In this document: positions 7,692-14,474 of the stretch, in pieces
Layout of the letters: every line of letters begins with the position of its first letter
Position numbering within the stretch: the stretch's first letter is position 1
Origin: an uncultured Eubacterium sp.
Lineage (GTDB): Bacteria > Bacillota > Clostridia > Peptostreptococcales > Anaerovoracaceae
NCBI GenBank assembly: GCA_937894585.1
Contig: CALBGO010000015.1
Coordinates: 1-35,654, forward strand
Direction of reading: 5' to 3'
DNA: 35,654 bases
Program-made: the position numbers and the translations under genes
The notes under the pieces: generated by a model
The model's input: the letters and a program-made list of their open reading frames with translations, nothing else
The model's database searches: none
What the model was told of the DNA's origin: nothing

Positions 7692-9131
7692 ATGGCAGGA
7701 AAAATTCAAAGTATGACACCGAAAGAAATTGTCGGAGAGTTGGATAAATATATCATCGGTCAGGACGAAGCAAAGAAATCAGTTGCGATCGCCCTTCGAA
7801 ACAGATACAGAAGAAGTCTTCTTTCCGATGAGATGAGAGAAGAGATTACACCGAAGAACATTTTGATGATGGGCCCTACGGGCTGCGGTAAAACCGAGAT
7901 TGCAAGGCGTCTTGCAAAACTGATGGAGGCGCCGTTTGTCAAAGTGGAAGCGACTAAGTTTACTGAAGTGGGTTATGTGGGCAGAGATGTGGATTCTATG
8001 ATACGCGATCTGGTAGAAGCTTCTATCCGTATCACCAAACAGTCCAGACTGAAAGAAAAATATGACATTGCGGAAGGAATCGCCGAAGAAAAGATTATCG
8101 AAGCGATTATTCCCGGAAACAAGAAAAAGTCAGAACAGCCTAAAGCAAGAAACCCTTTCGATTTTCTTATGAACAGCGGCGGTTATCCGAGTCAAAAGCA
8201 GCTTTATGAAGAAGGTAAAGCGAAGGAAACACAGGAAAAACCTGAGCCGACAGAGGTGGAAATGGCAAGAGAACAGGTGCGCCAGCAGCTTCGCGACGGA
8301 CTTTTGGAGGAACAGTTTATCGAAATTGAAGTTGTGGATACCCCTAAGGGAAATCAGCTTGATATGAGCAACGAGGGGATGAGTATCGCCATCGGTAATA
8401 TTTTCGGAGATATGATGCCGCCGAAAACAAAGAAGAAGAGAGTTCGCGTCAAAGAGGCAAGAAAAATCCTGAGAGAGCAGGAAGCGCAGAACCTTCTGGA
8501 TATGGATCAGGTGACTGATGAAGCTTTGGAGAATGCGGAGCAGAACGGCATTATCTTTATTGACGAAATCGATAAAATTGCTTCAAGCTCCAGCTACCAC
8601 AGCGGCGCGGATGTTTCCCGCGAAGGCGTGCAGAGAGATATTCTTCCGATTGTGGAAGGCAGCGTTGTCAATACGAAATACGGACCTGTGAAAACAGATC
8701 ATATTCTGTTTATCGGAGCAGGCGCATTCCATACTGCAAAACCGACAGATCTGATTCCGGAGCTTCAGGGGCGTTTTCCGATCCGTGTGGAGCTTCAGAA
8801 TCTGACAAAGGAGTCTTTTGTTCAAATTCTAACAGTTCCGGAGAATGCAATCCTGAAACAGCATAAAGCTTTGTTAGAAACTGAGGGAATAAAAGTGGAA
8901 TTTTCTGAAAAAGCTATTGACGAAATCGCAGATATGGCGTATCTTATGAATGAGCAGACAGAAAACATTGGGGCTAGAAGACTGCATACAATTCTGGAAA
9001 AACTGCTGGAGGATATCTCCTTTAACATTCCTGAAATGGAAGAAGAGCAGATTATTATTGACAGAGAGTATGTACAGAGCAAATTTATGGATACCGTCCA
9101 CAAAGATGATGTGGATCGCTATATCCTGTAA
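7692..9131 (+). CDS. hslU: HslU (ClpY) unfoldase ATPase
   Basis: The hexameric AAA+ unfoldase that feeds substrates to HslV. It has GPTGCGKT at 61-68 (Walker A), D291-E292 in IIFIDEIDKI (Walker B), and an intermediate I-domain between them, seen as a charged insert around residues 110-240. The C-terminus ends VDRYIL, the conserved tail that docks into HslV and activates it. At 479 residues it is slightly longer than the usual 440-470, because of the I-domain. ATG 7692 is preceded by AAAGGGGGA, 14 nt after the hslV stop, so the two are co-translated. Confidence 0.97.
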   Translation: MAGKIQSMTPKEIVGELDKYIIGQDEAKKSVAIALRNRYRRSLLSDEMREEITPKNILMMGPTGCGKTEIARRLAKLMEAPFVKVEATKFTEVGYVGRDVDSMIRDLVEASIRITKQSRLKEKYDIAEGIAEEKIIEAIIPGNKKKSEQPKARNPFDFLMNSGGYPSQKQLYEEGKAKETQEKPEPTEVEMAREQVRQQLRDGLLEEQFIEIEVVDTPKGNQLDMSNEGMSIAIGNIFGDMMPPKTKKKRVRVKEARKILREQEAQNLLDMDQVTDEALENAEQNGIIFIDEIDKIASSSSYHSGADVSREGVQRDILPIVEGSVVNTKYGPVKTDHILFIGAGAFHTAKPTDLIPELQGRFPIRVELQNLTKESFVQILTVPENAILKQHKALLETEGIKVEFSEKAIDEIADMAYLMNEQTENIGARRLHTILEKLLEDISFNIPEMEEEQIIIDREYVQSKFMDTVHKDDVDRYIL

Positions 9132-9140
9132 AATAAGTTA

Positions 9141-9160
9141 TGGTAAAATTTTAGAAAATT
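9141..9160 (+). promoter_or_regulatory. extended -10 promoter with CodY box ahead of codY
   Basis: TGG then TAAAAT (9144-9149) forms an extended -10; no good -35 is visible. Positions 9146-9160 match the CodY consensus AATTTTCWGAAAATT at 13 of 15 positions (mismatches at 3 and 7). The box overlaps the -10 and the likely start point and abuts the ribosome site at 9161. This geometry predicts that CodY represses its own promoter. The consensus is from Bacillus and Lactococcus work; occupancy here is inferred. Confidence 0.6.
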
Positions 9161-9170
9161 GAGGTAAGAC

Positions 9171-9950
9171 ATGAGCGAAAAATTATTAAAAAGAGTCAGA
9201 AAATTAAACGGTGTATTGGCAGAAAGCACAGCAGGGTACATTTCTTTCGATGAGCTGTGTGCGGTAATGAGTGAACTGCTGGATTCCAATATTTATATTC
9301 TTAGCAGAAAGGGAAAAATTCTTGCCGCTAAATATGAAGAAGGAGAGCAGGCTCCTTTGGCAATCGATGAAGAATCCGGGAAACTGGTTCTTCCGGCTCG
9401 TTACAATGAGAAGTTTTTGAAGCTGGATGAGACGAAAGCAAATCTGACTTATGACAGTATCAGAGACATCTACGGAGCTGACTACGGAATGGCAAGCAAG
9501 TATCATATCATTGTGCCTGTAATCTTCAGCAATGAGCGTATTGCAACACTGCTTCTTGCAAGACCTGACAGTGCTTATGATGATGAGGATATTGCTATTT
9601 GCGAATACGGCGCTACTGTAGTGGGGCTTGAAGTAGCAAGAGCTACGGCACAGGAAGAAGAAGATGAGCTGAGACTGAAAGAAGCTGTAGATATGGCTCT
9701 TTCCACTCTTTCTTATTCTGAAATGGATGCAGTCAGCAAGATTTTTGCCGAACTGGAAGGCGACGAGGGACTTTTGGTTGCCAGCAAGATTGCGGACAAA
9801 TCCGGCATTACTCGTTCTGTTATCGTAAATGCACTGAGGAAACTGGAAAGTGCCGGTGTAATCGAGTCTCGTTCTTTAGGTATGAAGGGTACCAGAATTA
9901 AAATTATCAATGAATTTTTGAGAGAAGGTATTAAAGTTTTCGAACTTTAA
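9171..9950 (+). CDS. codY: CodY global nutrient regulator
   Basis: CodY is the GTP- and branched-chain-amino-acid-sensing repressor of low-GC Gram-positives. It represses biosynthesis, transport, competence and sporulation genes in rich medium. The N-terminal GAF domain covers about residues 1-155 and the linker 156-195. The winged-helix domain contains ASKIADKSGITRSVIVNALR at 204-223, followed by KLESAGVIESRSLGMKGT, which is nearly invariant in the family. The length (259) is standard. ATG 9171 has GAGGT at 9161-9165. It is the last gene of the hslVU group and is followed by a terminator, with its own putative autoregulated promoter upstream. Confidence 0.98.
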   Translation: MSEKLLKRVRKLNGVLAESTAGYISFDELCAVMSELLDSNIYILSRKGKILAAKYEEGEQAPLAIDEESGKLVLPARYNEKFLKLDETKANLTYDSIRDIYGADYGMASKYHIIVPVIFSNERIATLLLARPDSAYDDEDIAICEYGATVVGLEVARATAQEEEDELRLKEAVDMALSTLSYSEMDAVSKIFAELEGDEGLLVASKIADKSGITRSVIVNALRKLESAGVIESRSLGMKGTRIKIINEFLREGIKVFEL

Positions 9951-9983
9951 TGAACGTAAAATAAAGAGTTTTTCGAGAAACGA

Positions 9984-10025
9984 AACCTCCTGCGCAGCAT
10001 AGACTGTATAGCGGGAGGTTTTTTT
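9984..10025 (+). terminator. codY terminator overlapping the yunB ribosome site
   Basis: Arm AACCTCCTGC (9984-9993) pairs with GCGGGAGGTT (10011-10020) over 10 bp with one G-U, then T7 (10019-10025). The 3' arm contains GGGAGG, which is also the Shine-Dalgarno sequence of the next gene; the ATG at 10026 follows the last T. Confidence 0.88.
9998..10005 (+). promoter_or_regulatory. possible sigma-E -10 element in the terminator loop
   Basis: CATAGACT matches the sigma-E -10 consensus CATACANT except for one base. The expected -35 region (about 9976-9983) is a poor match. Transcription from here would start near 10012, omitting the 5' arm of the hairpin and freeing the yunB ribosome site. yunB is sigma-E-dependent in Bacillus subtilis, which makes the match worth noting, but it is tentative. 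Confidence 0.35.
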
Positions 10026-10688
10026 ATGCGGAAAGTAAAAGCAGGTGCAGGTATTTTAGGTAAAAAAACGGCGATTTCCGTGATTATAATTGCGCTGGGA
10101 TGTATTTTGCTGACCGAAGGATTAAAATGGCAGATAGCGCCGAATATCGACGCTGTGAGTCGCCTTAAGGCAAAGAGTATAGTGGCGGCTCTGATTAACC
10201 GGTCAGTGAAAGAAGAACTGGGCGGTATGGAGTCTTCGGAATCCTTTTTTATTGTACAAACGGGAAAAGACGGAAAGGTGCAGATGGTACAGGCCGATAC
10301 AGCGCTGATTAACAGGGTGGTTTCTTCTTTTGCGGAAAATCTGCAGCAAAAATACAGCGCCATGGAAGCGCAGCCTGCGGAAATATCTTACGGGACGCTG
10401 CTGGGGAGCAAAATACTGTCTCAGACAGGGTTTGATATACAGATTAAGATTTTACCGCTGTCAGTGACTTCCTATGATTTTGAAACGGAATTTGAAACGC
10501 AGGGCATCAATCAGACGAAATACAAGGTTTATATTGTGCTTGAAAGCAGTGTGCGGATTCTGCAGCCTTTTTCCGACAAAAATATTAAAATACGCAGTAA
10601 AGTGCTGATTTCCGAGGCGGTTATTGTGGGCGACGTGCCGGAAAGTTATGTAAATGTGCCGAAGGAAGATATTTTGGATGTTACATGA
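10026..10688 (+). CDS. yunB: YunB-family sporulation protein
   Basis: A 220-residue membrane-anchored protein with one N-terminal hydrophobic helix (about 14-30) and an extracytoplasmic domain. The YunB signature is the EFETQGINQTKYKVYI block (about 156-171), followed by EAVIVGDVPESYVNVP near the C-terminus. In Bacillus yunB belongs to the mother-cell sigma-E regulon; its biochemical role is not established. The start is fixed by GGGAGG at 10013-10018, 7 nt before ATG, which lies in the terminator stem of codY. This is the main evidence that the organism forms spores or descends from spore-formers. Confidence 0.85.
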   Translation: MRKVKAGAGILGKKTAISVIIIALGCILLTEGLKWQIAPNIDAVSRLKAKSIVAALINRSVKEELGGMESSESFFIVQTGKDGKVQMVQADTALINRVVSSFAENLQQKYSAMEAQPAEISYGTLLGSKILSQTGFDIQIKILPLSVTSYDFETEFETQGINQTKYKVYIVLESSVRILQPFSDKNIKIRSKVLISEAVIVGDVPESYVNVPKEDILDVT

Positions 10689-10717
10689 TGACTTTTTTAT
10701 AAGTTTTATGGTATACT
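10688..10717 (+). promoter_or_regulatory. sigma-A promoter giving leaderless hflX mRNA
   Basis: ATGACT (10688-10693), an 18-nt spacer, then TATACT (10712-10717). The expected start point, about 7 nt after the -10, coincides with the A of the hflX ATG at 10724. The -35 overlaps the end of yunB. Confidence 0.6.
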
Positions 10718-10723
10718 AAAGAC

Positions 10724-12010
10724 ATGCTTAGATTTAATGAAAAAAACGAGGTTATAACGGAGGACTCTTACAGAGCTATTCTGGTAGGACTTTCGAGAAA
10801 AGAAGACATTACTTACTCCATGGAGGAGCTGGCGGGGCTTGCGGAGGCTGCCAATGCCGAGGTTTTGGGTCAGGTTATCCAGACGCTCGAAAAACCCAAT
10901 ACTGCGACGATGATAGGAAAGGGCAAGGTGGAGGAGGTCGCAGAACTGGCTCGCAATATGGAAGCGGATGTGGTGATATTCAACGATGAACTGACAGGTA
11001 TGCAGCTTCGTAATCTGGAAGAAGCCATCGGTGTCCGCATTATCGACAGAACCATTTTGATTCTGGATATTTTTGCAGACAGAGCATCTTCCAGAGAAGG
11101 CAAACTTCAGGTGGAGCTGGCGCAGCTGCAGTACAGACTTCCGAGGCTTACGGGATTCGGAAAATCTCTTTCCCGTCTCGGAGGCGGTATCGGAACACGA
11201 GGTCCGGGGGAAAAGAAACTGGAAACAGACCGGCGTCATATCGAACGCCGCATGGACGATATCAGATCGGAGCTTTCGGATTTAAAACGAACCAGAAGCG
11301 TACAGAGAACCCGTCGCGAGAAATCTGGCATTCCAGTAGTGGCGCTGGTGGGTTATACAAATTCCGGAAAGTCCGCATTGATGAACAGGCTGCTTGCCAT
11401 GACCGATAAGAGTGAAAAAGCGGTAGCGGAAAAGGATATGCTTTTTGCAACGCTGGATACGCAGAGCCGCAGTGTCAGACTGGACACCAACCACGAGTTT
11501 CTTCTGGTGGATACGGTGGGTTTTGTCAGCAAGCTGCCTCACAGCCTGGTAGAGGCTTTTAAGGCTACATTGGAGGAAGTGCAGTATGCGGATCTTCTGC
11601 TCCATGTGGTAGATGCCGGCTACGAAGAAAACCTGTTTCATATTGAAGTGACCGACAGAGTGCTTTCGGAAATCGGCGCGGCAGGCAAAGAAAAGCTTAT
11701 GGTTTTCAATAAGGTGGATATCTGTGATGCTTCGCGGCTGCAGGAATCACAGGTTGCCGGACTTGAAAATGTTTTCGTGTCGGCTAAAACCGGCGAGAAT
11801 ATAGATGAACTCGTTGAAAAGATTAAGAAATATATTTTTAATGATGTCAGCGCCAGATTTTTGATTCCGTACACCAGAGGAGATTTGGGCTCGTACCTGT
11901 GCGAAAAAGCACGGGTGATTTCTGTGGAATACGGTGAGGACGGAACACTTTTTGACACGGTGCTGAGTAAAGAGGATTATCAGAGGCTGAAAGATTATGA
12001 AGTTGTATAG
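10724..12010 (+). CDS. hflX: HflX ribosome-associated GTPase
   Basis: A translational GTPase of the HflX family, which binds the 50S subunit and can split stalled ribosomes under stress. The N-terminal HflX domain contains RAILVGL (17-23) and TMIGKGKVEE (62-71). The glycine-rich GGGIGTRGPGEKKLETDRR linker follows at 153-171. The G domain has GYTNSGKS (210-217), DTVG and NKVD. ATG 10724 is the only usable start before the conserved RAILVGL: an in-frame TAA lies at 10700-10702, with no start codon between. There is no Shine-Dalgarno sequence. The last 14 bases overlap yigZ. Confidence 0.96.
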   Translation: MLRFNEKNEVITEDSYRAILVGLSRKEDITYSMEELAGLAEAANAEVLGQVIQTLEKPNTATMIGKGKVEEVAELARNMEADVVIFNDELTGMQLRNLEEAIGVRIIDRTILILDIFADRASSREGKLQVELAQLQYRLPRLTGFGKSLSRLGGGIGTRGPGEKKLETDRRHIERRMDDIRSELSDLKRTRSVQRTRREKSGIPVVALVGYTNSGKSALMNRLLAMTDKSEKAVAEKDMLFATLDTQSRSVRLDTNHEFLLVDTVGFVSKLPHSLVEAFKATLEEVQYADLLLHVVDAGYEENLFHIEVTDRVLSEIGAAGKEKLMVFNKVDICDASRLQESQVAGLENVFVSAKTGENIDELVEKIKKYIFNDVSARFLIPYTRGDLGSYLCEKARVISVEYGEDGTLFDTVLSKEDYQRLKDYEVV

Positions 12011-12632
12011 TACGGTGACGAGACAGGCGGAAGCGGAGCAGATTATAGAAAAATCCCGCTTTATTGCGTATGTTGCGCCTGCAGAAACAAAAGAGGAGGC
12101 GGATGAATTTATCGCCTCCGTAAAGAAAAAACATAAAGACGCCACGCACAATGTGCCGGCTATGGTGCTGGGCGATCAGTTTCAGATTCAGTGGGCGAGC
12201 GATGACGGAGAACCGCAGGGAACTTCCGGCGCGCCTATTGTTCAGATGCTGGTACAGGAAGGAATTACTAATGTTGTTGTGGTGGTGACACGCTATTTCG
12301 GGGGTATCAAGCTGGGTACGGGAGGATTGGTGCGCGCGTACACAGGCAGTGCAAAACTGGGGCTTCAGGCCGCAGGAATCTGTGATGTATGCAGTATGAC
12401 TTCTCTTGCATACAAGGTCGATTATCCTGTATTTAATAAAATACAAAATTTCCCCTTTACATATCGCGTAAAGTTTGCTAATATAGTCTATGCTGACACG
12501 GTGAGCTTCGAACTGATCACTGTGCCGGATGAGGCAGAAGAAGTGCAAGGGATTGTCACAAACCTTTCCGGCGGCAGAGCGATCCTGACGGGAGAGACCG
12601 TTCAGTATGAGAAAATTGAAAGACTGAAATGA
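11997..12632 (+). CDS. yigZ: YigZ/YvyE (IMPACT) family protein
   Basis: A 211-residue member of the UPF0029/IMPACT family. The N-terminal domain carries the diagnostic SDDGEPQGTSGAP block (68-80) and the VVVTRYFGGIKLGTGGLVRAY segment (about 95-115). The C-terminal ferredoxin-like DUF1949 domain follows from about residue 140. The eukaryotic relative IMPACT modulates translational control through Gcn1/Gcn2. Bacterial function is unproven, but structure suggests nucleic-acid or ribosome binding, consistent with its overlap with hflX. AGAGG at 11981 is upstream. No terminator is visible before the tRNA promoters. Confidence 0.9.
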   Translation: MKLYSTVTRQAEAEQIIEKSRFIAYVAPAETKEEADEFIASVKKKHKDATHNVPAMVLGDQFQIQWASDDGEPQGTSGAPIVQMLVQEGITNVVVVVTRYFGGIKLGTGGLVRAYTGSAKLGLQAAGICDVCSMTSLAYKVDYPVFNKIQNFPFTYRVKFANIVYADTVSFELITVPDEAEEVQGIVTNLSGGRAILTGETVQYEKIERLK

Positions 12633-12656
12633 TTTAAAAAAGTTTTCAAATTTCTG

Positions 12657-12685
12657 TTGACACCATACGAAAGATGTGGTAATAT
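12657..12685 (+). promoter_or_regulatory. tRNA operon promoter P1
   Basis: Perfect TTGACA (12657-12662), a 17-nt spacer, then TAATAT (12680-12685). It is the upstream member of a tandem pair. TATAAT at 12683-12688 is also present but with a 20-nt spacer. Confidence 0.65.
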
Positions 12686-12743
12686 AATTTTTAGCTCACT
12701 TCTTCAGAGAGTTGAGAGCTGAAAAGAAAAAATAAAAAAGTGC

Positions 12744-12772
12744 TTGACAAGCTTCGGTACACCTGATATAAT
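12744..12772 (+). promoter_or_regulatory. tRNA operon promoter P2, full consensus
   Basis: TTGACA (12744-12749), a 17-nt spacer, then TATAAT (12767-12772), a perfect sigma-A promoter. Transcription would start near 12779, about 30 nt before the first tRNA. Confidence 0.9.
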
Positions 12773-12808
12773 ATATAAATGTGCCGAGCAACACAGAATG
12801 GACGACAC

Positions 12809-12884
12809 GGGCGTTTAGCTCAGCTGGGAGAGCATCTGCCTTACAAGCAGAGGGTCATAGGTTCGAGCCCTATAACGCCCACCA
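12809..12884 (+). tRNA. tRNA-Val (UAC)
   Basis: The acceptor GGGCGTT pairs with AACGCCC. The anticodon loop CTTACAA gives UAC. GTTCGAG is present in the T loop and CCA is encoded. First gene of the array; a T-rich stretch follows at 12885-12890. Confidence 0.97.
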
Positions 12885-12964
12885 TTTTTTCGAGTTGCTG
12901 ACAGCTTGGATGTACAAGCATCGTTTTACCGAATATACGGTGACAGGTGCTTGACAAACAATGC

Positions 12965-13041
12965 GGCCTGGTAGTTCAGTTGGTTAGAATGCCAGCCTGT
13001 CACGCTGGAGGTCGACGGTTCGAGCCCGTTCCAGGTCGCCA
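12965..13041 (+). tRNA. tRNA-Asp (GUC)
   Basis: The acceptor GGCCTGG pairs with CCAGGTC (one G-U). The loop CTGTCAC gives GUC, the discriminator is G, and CCA is encoded. G34 makes it a queuosine substrate. Anchoring on T8-A9 sets the start at 12965 rather than the GC two bases earlier. Confidence 0.95.
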
Positions 13042-13056
13042 ATTTCTAAATAATAT

Positions 13057-13131
13057 GCTGGTGTGGCTCAACGGTAGAGCAGCTGATTTGTAATCAGCAG
13101 GTTGGGGGTTCGATTCCCTCCACCAGCTCCA
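13057..13131 (+). tRNA. tRNA-Thr (UGU)
   Basis: The acceptor GCTGGTG pairs with CACCAGC. The loop TTTGTAA gives UGU, the discriminator is U, and CCA is encoded. The 69-nt spacer after it holds a TTGGAG/CTCCAA hairpin and no gene. Confidence 0.97.
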
Positions 13132-13200
13132 TCAAGTTGTCGGTTGGAGGTTAGCTCCAATTCATCAAATAATAACACGACTAAGTTTGAAAACTTTTAT

Positions 13201-13285
13201 CGAGGGATTCCCGAGTGGCCAAAGGGGGCGGACTGTAAATCCGTTAGCTGAGCTTTCGATGGTTCGAATCCATCTCCCTCGACCA
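13201..13285 (+). tRNA. tRNA-Tyr (GUA)
   Basis: A class II tRNA with a long variable arm. The acceptor CGAGGGA pairs with TCCCTCG, the loop CTGTAAA gives GUA, and CCA is encoded. G34 makes it a queuosine substrate, relevant to queH in the same window. Confidence 0.97.
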
Positions 13286-13299
13286 ATTTTTTCAAATCC

Positions 13300-13374
13300 G
13301 CGGAAGTGGCTCAGGGGTAGAGCATCGCCTTGCCAAGGCGAGGGTCGCGAGTTCGAATCTCGTCTTCCGCTCCA
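13300..13374 (+). tRNA. tRNA-Gly (GCC)
   Basis: The acceptor GCGGAAG pairs with CTTCCGC. The loop TTGCCAA gives GCC, the discriminator is U, and CCA is encoded. Confidence 0.97.
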
Positions 13375-13378
13375 ATAT

Positions 13379-13452
<74 letters not shown>

Positions 13453-13461
13453 CTATTTTGT

Positions 13462-13538
13462 GGGCTCATAGCTCAGTTGGATAGAGCAACGGCCTTCTAA
13501 GCCGTGTGTCCGGGGTTCGAATCCCTGTGGGCTCACCA
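13462..13538 (+). tRNA. tRNA-Arg (UCU)
   Basis: The acceptor GGGCTCA pairs with TGGGCTC through two G-U pairs. The loop CTTCTAA gives UCU and CCA is encoded. It reads AGA, a common arginine codon in these genes. Confidence 0.95.
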
Positions 13539-13553
13539 TTTATTTGATGATTT

Positions 13554-13628
13554 TGGGGTATAGCCAAGTGGTAAGGCAACGGACTTTGACTCCGTCATTC
13601 GTAGGTTCGAGTCCTGCTACCCCAGCCA
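13554..13628 (+). tRNA. tRNA-Gln (UUG)
   Basis: The acceptor TGGGGTA pairs with TACCCCA; a U1-A72 start is typical of Gln. The loop CTTTGAC gives UUG, the discriminator is G, and CCA is encoded. Confidence 0.97.
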
Positions 13629-13635
13629 AAAATAT

Positions 13636-13711
13636 GACCCATTAGCTCAGTCGGCAGAGCACTTGACTTTTAATCAAGGTGTCCGGAGTTCGAATCTCCG
13701 ATGGGTCACCA
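13636..13711 (+). tRNA. tRNA-Lys (UUU)
   Basis: The acceptor GACCCAT pairs with ATGGGTC. The loop CTTTTAA gives UUU, and CCA is encoded. Confidence 0.97.
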
Positions 13712-13744
13712 TTTATATATTCTGTTGGTTGAATCCACATTCAA

Positions 13745-13833
<89 letters not shown>

Positions 13834-13876
13834 CAGAATCAATATCTGAAATATCGTTGTGAGAGTTATTTAGCCT

Positions 13877-13969
13877 GGAGAAGTACTCAAGAGGCTGAAG
13901 AGGACGGTTTGCTAAACCGTTAGGGTTCATATTAGGGCCGCATGGGTTCGAATCCCATCTTCTCCGCCA
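13877..13969 (+). tRNA. tRNA-Ser (GCU)
   Basis: A class II tRNA of 93 nt with a long variable arm. The acceptor GGAGAAG pairs with CTTCTCC, the loop TTGCTAA gives GCU, and CCA is encoded. Confidence 0.97.
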
Positions 13970-13975
13970 CTTCGC

Positions 13976-14051
13976 AGGGGTATAGCTCAGCTGGTAGAGC
14001 AGTGGTCTCCAAAACCACGTGCCGTGGGTTCGATTCCTACTGCCCCTGCCA
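13976..14051 (+). tRNA. tRNA-Trp (CCA)
   Basis: The acceptor AGGGGTA pairs with TGCCCCT. The loop CTCCAAA gives anticodon CCA, the discriminator is G, and the 3' CCA is encoded. Confidence 0.97.
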
Positions 14052-14079
14052 ATAACTTTTTTACAAATATGATAGATTA

Positions 14080-14156
14080 CGGGGTGTAGCGCAGTTTGGT
14101 AGCGCAACTGGTTTGGGACCAGTGGGCCGCGGGTTCAAATCCTGCCACCCCGACCA
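14080..14156 (+). tRNA. tRNA-Pro (UGG)
   Basis: The acceptor CGGGGTG pairs with CACCCCG; the C1-G72 start and GCGCAG D-arm are typical of Pro. The loop TTTGGGA gives UGG and CCA is encoded. Confidence 0.97.
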
Positions 14157-14168
14157 TTTTTATATATT

Positions 14169-14245
14169 GGGCCATTAGCTCAGTTGGTCAGAGCGTCCGG
14201 CTCATAACCGGCAGGTCCGGGGTTCAAGTCCCTGATGGCCCACCA
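14169..14245 (+). tRNA. tRNA with CAU anticodon (elongator Met or Ile2)
   Basis: The acceptor GGGCCAT pairs with ATGGCCC, and the loop CTCATAA gives CAU. G1-C72 pairing excludes the initiator tRNA, which has an unpaired position 1. It may be elongator Met or the lysidine-modified Ile2; sequence alone did not let me decide. Position 27 does not pair with 43. Confidence 0.92.
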
Positions 14246-14264
14246 ACTTAATTAAATAAAGTAT

Positions 14265-14340
14265 GCCCAGATAGCTCAGTAGGTAGAGCAGGGGACTGAA
14301 AATCCCCGTGTCCTTGGTTCGATTCCGAGTCTGGGCACCA
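14265..14340 (+). tRNA. tRNA-Phe (GAA)
   Basis: The acceptor GCCCAGA pairs with TCTGGGC. The loop CTGAAAA gives GAA, and CCA is encoded. Last gene of the array, 12 nt before the terminator stem. Confidence 0.97.
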
Positions 14341-14352
14341 TTTATATGAAGG

Positions 14353-14391
14353 CAGCCTTCAGTTGACACGTGTGTCCTGGGGGCTGTTTTT
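14353..14391 (+). terminator. tRNA operon terminator
   Basis: CAGCCTTCAG (14353-14362) pairs with CTGGGGGCTG (14377-14386) through two G-U pairs. An inner GACA/TGTC stem extends it, and TTTTTC follows. Confidence 0.88.
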
Positions 14392-14414
14392 CTTTTACTT
14401 CCAATCACTGGTTA

Positions 14415-14443
14415 TTGATTTTAGACCTGTTTTCCAGTAAAAT
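14415..14443 (+). promoter_or_regulatory. sigma-A promoter of tdk
   Basis: TTGATT (14415-14420), a 17-nt spacer, then TAAAAT (14438-14443). The predicted start near 14450 leaves a 25-nt leader with AGGAGG at 14464-14469. Confidence 0.65.
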
Positions 14444-14474
14444 AGAAATTGTTATGAAAAGCAAGGAGGATTAT

